Positions 6,074-10,707 of a stretch of DNA of 10,707 nucleotides are shown one piece after another. Location: the NCBI GenBank assembly GCA_005883775.1, contig VBEU01000044.1, forward strand, positions 1 through 10,707, written 5' to 3'. The stretch's first letter is position 1, and the number at the start of each line of letters is the position of its first letter. The position numbers were made by a program, and so were the translations under genes. The stretch comes from Chloroflexota bacterium (GTDB lineage Bacteria > Chloroflexota > Limnocylindria > P2-11E). The notes below the pieces were generated by a model. The model was not told the origin of the DNA. It did not search any database and was given only the letters and a program-made list of their open reading frames with translations.

Positions 6074-6601
6074 TTGTCGGTGCAGCGGGCCGCTTCCATG
6101 CTCGTCGGGGTTGTTGCCGGCTATGTGGTGGCGCGGCGTGTTTTGGCGCGTCGCGCCCGATCGATCGCCGCGCTCACCGATCGGCAGCGCGAGGTTTTGC
6201 GTGCCGTCGCCGGTGGACTCTCGACGAAGGAGATCGCGGCGCTTCTCGGGATCACCGAGGCCAGCGTGAACACGCACATCCGTCGCGCGCGCGCGATCCT
6301 CGGCGCGCCGACCCGCGCGGCCGCGGCCGCGCGGGTCACCGGTCACGTCGTCGTGGTGCCTTCGAGGCCGAGGCGTAGGGCGGCGTCGTCCAACGCACGC
6401 ACGACCTCGGAGATGAGGTCGTCGAACGGAACGCCCATCTCCTCCGCGCCCTTCAGCATCATGTCGCGGCTCACGGCGCGCGCGAAAGCCTTGTCCTTCA
6501 TCTTCTTCCGCACCGACCTGGCGTCGACGTCGCGCACGGCCTTTGAAGGCTTGACGAGCGCGACCGCGGTCACAAACCCGCAGAGCTCGTCGACCGCGTA
6601 A
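6074..6601 (+). CDS. membrane-tethered LuxR-type HTH protein with antisense-overlapping tail
   Basis: Residues about 7-20 are a short hydrophobic stretch (MLVGVVAGYVVA), then a basic patch, and residues 33-88 are a complete LuxR/GerE DNA-binding domain: LTDRQREVLRAVAGGLSTKE, IAALLGI, SVNTHIRRARAILGA. No receiver or ligand domain is present. After about residue 89 the frame runs on for 86 residues that are antisense to the 3' third of the HD gene (6343-6601); this tail is Arg/Ser/Thr-rich and does not look like a natural domain. The working protein may be only the first 90 or so residues, with the stop lost or a frameshift near 6340. Start is uncertain: TTG 6074 keeps the hydrophobic stretch longest; GTG 6080 and ATG 6098 are alternatives. 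No clear ribosome site, so coupling to the zinc-ribbon gene is possible. Confidence 0.65.
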   Translation: MSVQRAASMLVGVVAGYVVARRVLARRARSIAALTDRQREVLRAVAGGLSTKEIAALLGITEASVNTHIRRARAILGAPTRAAAAARVTGHVVVVPSRPRRRAASSNARTTSEMRSSNGTPISSAPFSIMSRLTARAKALSFIFFRTDLASTSRTAFEGLTSATAVTNPQSSSTA

Positions 6602-6846
6602 AGGGTCTTCTCCATGGCGGTCACGCGCGGCACGCCGGTGTGGTCGCCGTGGCTCTGTATCGCATGCTCGATCGGTCCTGGGACGCAATCGTGGAGGAGT
6701 CCGGCGATCGCCCAGGTCTCCTCGTCTTCGCCGCCGTTCTGTCGCGCGAAGCGGCGCATGGCGGCCTCCACGGCGAGGCCGTGCTTCCGAAGGCTCTCCG
6801 ACTTCGTGTGCTCGCACAAAAGATCCCAGGCTTCATCGCGCGTCAC
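6343..6846 (-). CDS. HD-domain phosphohydrolase-like protein with internal deletion
   Basis: 167-aa cytoplasmic HD-superfamily protein, related to the stand-alone HDIG-type proteins common in bacteria and thought to hydrolyse phosphate esters of nucleotides or related molecules. The H...HD...D metal set is present: H22 (RKHGLAVEAAM), H52-D53 (GLLHD) and D86 (YAVDEL). The rest fits well: AIQSHGDHTGVPR, FVTAVALVKPSK, RKKMKDKAFARAVSRD, GAEEMGVPFDDLI. Relatives as I know them have about 30 residues between LLHD and the AIxxH motif; here only 8 residues (CVPGPIEH) separate them, so about 24 are missing in frame. GTG start at 6846 is fixed by a strong GGGAGGTGA (6858-6850). It converges on, and overlaps by 259 bp, the LuxR-type frame. 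Activity with the shortened loop is uncertain. Confidence 0.85.
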   Translation of the reverse strand: MTRDEAWDLLCEHTKSESLRKHGLAVEAAMRRFARQNGGEDEETWAIAGLLHDCVPGPIEHAIQSHGDHTGVPRVTAMEKTLYAVDELCGFVTAVALVKPSKAVRDVDARSVRKKMKDKAFARAVSRDMMLKGAEEMGVPFDDLISEVVRALDDAALRLGLEGTTTT

Positions 6847-6891
6847 CGCTCACCTCCCGCGCGATCCTAGCGAACGCGTTACCGTCGGCCG

Positions 6892-7083
6892 ATGACCGGC
6901 TGCGGCTGCCTCGTGCTCATAGCCGGCATCGTCGCGCTGCTCGTGATCTTTGTGCGCGGCTCCTTCGACGCCGGCGAGCCGATCGACACGGCGGTCGCAG
7001 CTCTGGCCGTTGGGGCGCTAGCCATCCAGCGGTGGCAACGGGAACGGTCCGCGGACGAGCTCGTACGCGCGCGCCGCGCGTAG
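6892..7083 (+). CDS. small two-helix membrane protein
   Basis: 63 aa. Residues about 4-21 form one hydrophobic helix (CLVLIAGIVALLVIFV), followed by a charged loop (RGSFDAGEPID) and a second helix at about 33-45 (AVAALAVGALAI); the end is basic and charged. The two cysteines near the start (TGCGC) could be lipidated but the context is not a proper lipobox. Function unknown. It starts 45 nt from the divergent HD gene, and its last 66 nt overlap the 3' end of the convergent amidase gene. No clear ribosome site upstream, which lowers confidence, but the helix pattern is not what a shadow frame would give. Confidence 0.55.
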   Translation: MTGCGCLVLIAGIVALLVIFVRGSFDAGEPIDTAVAALAVGALAIQRWQRERSADELVRARRA

Positions 7084-8424
7084 GGCGCCGGCCTCGTCCC
7101 ACATCCGCGCGGCGAACTGCAGGCCGATGGGCAGGCCTGCCGGGTCCATTCCGCAGGGGACCGAGATCGCCGGCTGACCGGTGAGGTCGAAGATCTGCGT
7201 GATCCGCGTCCACTCGCTCGGGCGTCCGATCTCTTTCGCCTGTTCGATCGTCCACGCCCGCGTCGGCACGGTCGGCATGGCCAGGACGTCGACACCGTCG
7301 AGGTCGCGATCGGCGCCTCCGGCGCGCGCCTCGCGTAGCAGCTTCATCGACCGGGCGTAGGTGTCCGCGTCGACGTCGCCCCGTGACGCGAGTCGCGCGC
7401 GCACGAGCGGGCCGTACTCCGACGATCGCCCCGGGAACGCACCCTCGTGATACGCGCGTGCCTCGACGCCGAGGATCACGCTCGCGGCTTTCGCGTATTC
7501 GGCGGCCCGAGGCCACCGGACCTCGCGGACCAGCGCGCCGGCGCGCGCGAGCGCGTCGATCGCGGCGCGTACGGCGGCGGCGATCGCTGGGTCGCACTCG
7601 TCCCAGACATGGTCGGCCGGTACGCCGACGCGCAGCTGCCGCGCGCCCTCCTCGATGCCCCCGAGGAGGTCCGCGACCGGCTGGTTTACCGAGACCGGAT
7701 CGCGTGAGTCGTGTCCGGCGATCGCCGCCATCGCGAGAGCGACGTCGCGCACGGTACGCGCGAGCGGGCCCGGGTGATCCAGTGACCACGCGAGCGGGAC
7801 CGCGCCGAACAGGCTTGCGCGTCCGAACGTCGGCTTGAGGCCGACGCATCCGCAGAGCGACGCCGGGATGCGGATGCTCCCCCCGGTGTCGCTGCCGAGC
7901 GCGGCGTAGGCCTCGCCGGCGACAACGGCCACCGCGGAGCCGCCCGAGGACCCGCCGGGTATTTTCGTCGCGTCCCAGGGATTGCGGACGTCACCGAAAT
8001 GCGGGTTGACCGAACTGATGCCGTAGGCGAACTCGTGCAGCCCGAGCTTTCCCAGAAGGACGGCACCGGCTTCGCGAAGCCTGCGGACGACGGTCGCGTC
8101 CTCGCTCGGCACCCATTCCGCAAGGATTCGAGAGCCTGCGGTCGTGCGGATCCCGCTCGTCGCGAAAAGGTCCTTGACCGCGACGGGGATGCCGTGCAGC
8201 GGACCCTTGTATCGGCCGCCCGCGATCTCGCGCTCGGCCTGGCGCGCCTGCTCGCGCGCGAGCTCGGCCGTGACGGTGATGAACGCGTTGAGGCGAGGCT
8301 CGAGCATTTCGATGCGCGCGAGGCAGGACTCGACGAGCGAGGTCGGCGAGAGCCGGCGCTCGCGGATCGCCGCCGCGGCGTCCTCGAGCGTCATGCGAAC
8401 GGCGTCCTGCGTCATGGCGGGCAT
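7018..8424 (-). CDS. amidase signature family hydrolase
   Basis: 468-aa cytoplasmic hydrolase of the amidase signature family (GatA/FAAH-like fold), which cleaves amide bonds through a Ser-cisSer-Lys triad. All three are present by motif: K84 (GIPVAVKDLF), cis-Ser S159 (GGSSGGSA) and nucleophile S183 (GSDTGGSIRIPAS). The C-terminal FDLTGQPAISVPCGMDPAGLPIGLQF is also typical. No gatB or gatC is nearby, so a role in tRNA-Gln amidation is unlikely; substrate unknown. ATG 8424 is preceded by GGCGGGG; ATG 8415 and 8394 in the same frame are alternatives. It follows the 50-aa membrane gene by 14 nt on the same strand and may be co-transcribed with it. The convergent 63-aa gene overlaps its last 66 nt. 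Confidence 0.93.
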   Translation of the reverse strand: MPAMTQDAVRMTLEDAAAAIRERRLSPTSLVESCLARIEMLEPRLNAFITVTAELAREQARQAEREIAGGRYKGPLHGIPVAVKDLFATSGIRTTAGSRILAEWVPSEDATVVRRLREAGAVLLGKLGLHEFAYGISSVNPHFGDVRNPWDATKIPGGSSGGSAVAVVAGEAYAALGSDTGGSIRIPASLCGCVGLKPTFGRASLFGAVPLAWSLDHPGPLARTVRDVALAMAAIAGHDSRDPVSVNQPVADLLGGIEEGARQLRVGVPADHVWDECDPAIAAAVRAAIDALARAGALVREVRWPRAAEYAKAASVILGVEARAYHEGAFPGRSSEYGPLVRARLASRGDVDADTYARSMKLLREARAGGADRDLDGVDVLAMPTVPTRAWTIEQAKEIGRPSEWTRITQIFDLTGQPAISVPCGMDPAGLPIGLQFAARMWDEAGALRAARAYELVRGPFPLPPLDG

Positions 8425-8438
8425 CGCCCCGCCGACCG

Positions 8439-8591
8439 CTAGCGGACTCTCTCCGACGGTCGTCCGCTTCGTGTACGGATCGCGAAGATCACGCCGAGGA
8501 TCACGGTGACGATCGCACCGGCGATGAGAGCCTCGAGCGTCCCGCTGGCCGCGTCTGGAGAAATGCCGAAGAGCTGCTCGATCCAGTCCAC
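8439..8591 (-). CDS. 50-aa single-helix membrane miniprotein
   Basis: Short gene starting with GTG at 8591 and ending with TAG at 8441-8439. The protein begins with an amphipathic, acidic stretch (MDWIEQLFGISPDAASGTLE), then one transmembrane helix at about residues 21-38 (ALIAGAIVTVILGVIFAI), then a basic tail (RTRSGRPSERVR). By the positive-inside rule the tail would face the cytoplasm and the WIEQLFG end would face outward. A strong GGGGAGG (8606-8600) sits 8 nt before the GTG, which is the main reason to accept it. It lies 14 nt upstream of the amidase gene. I recognise no named family; small proteins with a similar LFGxSPD opening seem to occur in Gram-positive-type genomes, from memory only. 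Confidence 0.72.
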   Translation of the reverse strand: MDWIEQLFGISPDAASGTLEALIAGAIVTVILGVIFAIRTRSGRPSERVR

Positions 8592-8599
8592 GTGTTCGT

Positions 8600-8606
8600 C
8601 CTCCCC
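8600..8606 (-). promoter_or_regulatory. strong ribosome binding site of the 50-aa membrane gene
   Basis: GGGGAGG read on the minus strand, 8 nt before GTG 8591. It decides both the reality and the start of this short gene. Confidence 0.7.
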
Positions 8607-8651
8607 AAGCTAGGTAGGTCGCATCATCGCATTTCGTCCCTATCCAAGTCC

Positions 8652-9185
8652 TCAGGCCGGCACGGCTTCGACGACGAGCGCCCCGGCGTTCACGGTCAGG
8701 GACGTGACGCGCACGCCCGAGGGGATGTTCGCGGCAAGGACACGCGCGAACGTGTCCGCAACGTCCTGCTTTGTGGAATCGGGAAGGCCGAGACCTGCGA
8801 AGGTCGCCGACTCGATCTTCGCGCCCGCCTTGCCGTCGGTGACGAGCGGAGACGCGACGACGACGATCGGCCCGCCGACGATGAACGCGTGGCCCGTCGC
8901 GGTGAGCGTCAGCCTTCCCGGCTCGAGCTTGATCGTTGGATCGGTCACCGTGATCCCACTCACCGTGAGGGGCGTGTAGCTCTGCGCCGCTTTCGTGAGC
9001 TCCCGCTCGGTGAGCGTGACCCTGATGGTGCGCGACCCGCTCGGTGTGGCGAGCGCCGTCGCGGAGCTCGGCGGCCGACTGGTGCTGCGGACGACCGGTG
9101 ACGTCGACGGCGCGAATTGTCCGAGGGCGGCCATGCCGATCAGGCCGGCGGCAAGGATCGCGACGAGCGCGGCGAGGACCCGCAC
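8652..9185 (-). CDS. exported protein resembling YpmS/LmeA-type lipid-surface proteins
   Basis: 177-aa exported protein of unknown function. Residues about 2-22 are a signal peptide or anchor helix (VLAALVAILAAGLIGMAALG), then a Ser/Thr/Pro-rich linker (about 27-52). The main domain is beta-rich: TIRVTLTERELTKAA, then IKLEPGRLTLTATG, PIVVVASPLVTDGKAGAKIE, GLGLPDSTKQDVADTFARVL, and VTSLTVNAGALVVEAVP. The order (a teLt helix, a v-x-l-x-g-x-l strand, a p-dGk strand, a short helix, a final s-v-x-l strand) recalls DUF2140/YpmS and DUF2993/LmeA proteins, which are elongated lipid-binding-type folds; the likeness is structural and moderate. GTG 9185 lies 9 nt after the stop of the M23 lipoprotein gene, so they are probably co-transcribed. 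No strong ribosome site. Confidence 0.75.
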   Translation of the reverse strand: MRVLAALVAILAAGLIGMAALGQFAPSTSPVVRSTSRPPSSATALATPSGSRTIRVTLTERELTKAAQSYTPLTVSGITVTDPTIKLEPGRLTLTATGHAFIVGGPIVVVASPLVTDGKAGAKIESATFAGLGLPDSTKQDVADTFARVLAANIPSGVRVTSLTVNAGALVVEAVPA

Positions 9186-9194
9186 CGCTAGACG

Positions 9195-10697
9195 CTAATG
9201 CGAGAGCGGATCGATGATCCTTTCATTCTCTTTGACTTCCCAGTGCACGTGCGGTCCGGTCGTCGCGCCGGTCATGCCGATGAGCGCGATGGGTTGGCCG
9301 CGGGCGACGCGCTCGCCGATGGACACGAGCGCCGCGGACGTGTGGGAGTAACAGCTCTCGATCCCTTCGGCGTGCTGCACGCACACCCGGCGCCCCCCGA
9401 CCTGGACCCAGCCCGCGGCATCGACCACACCATCGTCCGCGGCGACGATGATCGAGCCGAAGGGCGCGGCTATATCAATCCCGGTATGGCTGCCCTGCAG
9501 GAACTGGCTGACCGCGCCGGCGACGGGACGAACGAAGCGGCGCGAAGCTTCCTCGATGCGCCCGAGACGAGAGCGAGATGCTGGATCGGCGCGGAGATCG
9601 GTGCCCTGCCCGCTCGCAACGCCACAGCGGTAGAGCTCGAGCTGGGTCTCGTACAAGCCGGTCCGGCTGACGCCGGTGAACCAGCGTCCGTCCGGGCTGA
9701 ACGAGCGGGTGCCGAAGAGATTGGGAAGCGTCGCGATCGCGTGGTCCTGCCCGTCCGTAGGGTCCCACACCGGTATGCGGTCGAAGACGTTGCCGCCCGG
9801 AACGGTCGCGGAGACTGCGCCCAGGAGAAGACGCCCGTCGGCGGTCCATCCGTGTACGGATCCTGCGAGGTTCGATAGCGGCACCGAGTCCTTCAAACCG
9901 TCCGGCTCGATGAGCGCGAGCTTGTCGTCGCTGCGCACGAGAAGGGTCTCCCCTCGCGGCGACCATTCGGTGTAGGTCGCGTCCAGAGCGTCGAGGTTCG
10001 TCATCTCTCCCGTGGCGGTGAAGCCGATGTACCGCTCCGTCGTGCCGTCAAGGTGATATCGCGTGACCGTGAATCGCTTTGCATCCGCGCTGAAGTACGA
10101 ATCGTCCCGCGGATAGCGGGGGATGAGATCGGGGTCGACGCGCGCGACCGTTTCCGCCACTCCGTCGTGCCAGACGCGGATCTCGTCCTCGTACCAGAAG
10201 TACAGGTCGTCGCCGCTCCAGCGAACCTCGGGCGAGGATGCGTCGATGGTCCCGGCGATGGTGCCATCGAGATTCACGTAGAGGTGCCCGTTATCCCGCC
10301 AGTACGAGAGGTACGCGCCCGATCCGGACCATTGCGGCCTGCTGCCCTGTCCGATCTCCTGGACCCTGCCACTTTTGAGGTAATAGACAGAGAGCTGAAG
10401 CTGCTCTTCGTAGCCGGTGATCGTGGTGTGTGAGGGGATCACGTCGATCCGCGAGATGGCGACCGCGCTCGAGTCCGCCGACCACGCCACGTTCGTGACG
10501 TTATCGAGCGCAGGTATGGTCGCGCGGTCGGTGCATCGAAGCAGGTCGACCGGCGCCGTCGCGCGAAGAGGTCGATCGTCGGGAAGAACGATGTCCGGAT
10601 CGTGATCGCTTGCTCGTGGGGCTTGCGCACAGGCGGAGAGGGTGACGACGAGCAGGAAGAAATACGCGAGACCCTTCCCCCTGCTCACACGACTCAT
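9195..10697 (-). CDS. lipoprotein with beta-propeller and LytM/M23 peptidase domains
   Basis: 500-aa surface lipoprotein. Residues 9-23 form a lipoprotein signal ending in a lipobox, L20-S21-A22-C23. Residues about 60-360 look like a TolB/WD40-type beta-propeller, with repeated strands such as VAWSADSSAVAISR, PQWSGSGAYLSYW, TEWSPRGETLLVR and SFSPDGRWFTGVS. Residues about 388-500 are an M23 endopeptidase domain, expected to cut peptide cross-links in peptidoglycan. Its zinc and catalytic residues are intact: H404 and D408 (HTGIDIA), H452 (CYSHTS), H483 and H485 (GPHVHWEV). C439 and C449 may form a disulfide. Start ATG 10697 fits the signal peptide; the frame is open to the window edge 10 nt further on. 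First gene in view of a minus-strand unit including the YpmS/LmeA-like gene. Domain calls are firm; substrate is inferred. Confidence 0.92.
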   Translation of the reverse strand: MSRVSRGKGLAYFFLLVVTLSACAQAPRASDHDPDIVLPDDRPLRATAPVDLLRCTDRATIPALDNVTNVAWSADSSAVAISRIDVIPSHTTITGYEEQLQLSVYYLKSGRVQEIGQGSRPQWSGSGAYLSYWRDNGHLYVNLDGTIAGTIDASSPEVRWSGDDLYFWYEDEIRVWHDGVAETVARVDPDLIPRYPRDDSYFSADAKRFTVTRYHLDGTTERYIGFTATGEMTNLDALDATYTEWSPRGETLLVRSDDKLALIEPDGLKDSVPLSNLAGSVHGWTADGRLLLGAVSATVPGGNVFDRIPVWDPTDGQDHAIATLPNLFGTRSFSPDGRWFTGVSRTGLYETQLELYRCGVASGQGTDLRADPASRSRLGRIEEASRRFVRPVAGAVSQFLQGSHTGIDIAAPFGSIIVAADDGVVDAAGWVQVGGRRVCVQHAEGIESCYSHTSAALVSIGERVARGQPIALIGMTGATTGPHVHWEVKENERIIDPLSH

Positions 10698-10707
10698 TAA
10701 AGATGCG

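Noticed and set aside
6917..7849. 310-codon minus frame and 7383-7838 plus frame within the amidase region
   Set aside because: Arg-rich shadows of the amidase gene, which has a complete catalytic triad.
9198..9878. 226-codon plus frame opposite the M23 lipoprotein
   Set aside because: Shadow frame; the minus strand has lipobox, propeller and M23 motifs.
1..10707. tRNA, CRISPR array, transposase, toxin-antitoxin or defence genes
   Set aside because: None seen on either strand; repeats are limited to the KGG gene and local hairpins.

Overview
The window is high-GC bacterial chromosome, densely coded on both strands, with no tRNA, rRNA, CRISPR array or insertion sequence visible. The mix of a respiratory complex I gene, a sortase-fold protein, an RlpA-like barrel protein, a propeller-bearing M23 lipoprotein, a single-HTH LuxR protein and a KGG-repeat stress protein suggests a Gram-positive-type or monoderm-like high-GC lineage. 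I lean to Chloroflexota (uncultured soil or freshwater type), with Actinomycetota as second choice. This is inference from gene content and style, not from a marker gene.

Layout. 8-1432 (+) is nuoN, probably the last gene of a complex I operon running in from the left; its stop codon overlaps the stop of a minus-strand gene. 3296-1429 (-) is a compact three-gene unit: an M24 Xaa-Pro-type peptidase, then two small four-helix membrane proteins that look like tandem paralogues and share a GTGA start/stop overlap. From 3322 rightwards (+) comes a group of envelope and stress genes: a membrane-anchored sortase-fold protein whose catalytic Cys position is Ser, a secreted RlpA-like double-psi barrel protein, a KGG-repeat hydrophilin, a 107-aa unknown protein with its own sigma-70-like promoter, an 85-aa zinc-ribbon protein, and a membrane-tethered LuxR-type HTH protein. 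An HD-domain phosphohydrolase-like protein (6846-6343, -) converges on the LuxR-like gene and overlaps its tail. A 63-aa two-helix protein (6892-7083, +) converges on the last cluster. 10697-7018 (-) holds an M23 lipoprotein with a beta-propeller, a secreted YpmS/LmeA-like protein, a 50-aa membrane miniprotein and an amidase-signature hydrolase.

How the genes fit together. Sortase-like, RlpA-like, M23 and YpmS/LmeA-like proteins are all exported or anchored and act, or are expected to act, at the cell wall or membrane surface. The peptidase and amidase are cytoplasmic-type hydrolases with no obvious pathway link to these. The main surprises are the Ser-substituted sortase, two leader regions with mutually exclusive hairpins (4664-4716 and 5729-5783), an HD domain with about 24 residues missing between its HD and D motifs, and the long antisense overlap of the LuxR-like and HD genes. 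I saw no obvious defence system, toxin-antitoxin pair or mobile element.
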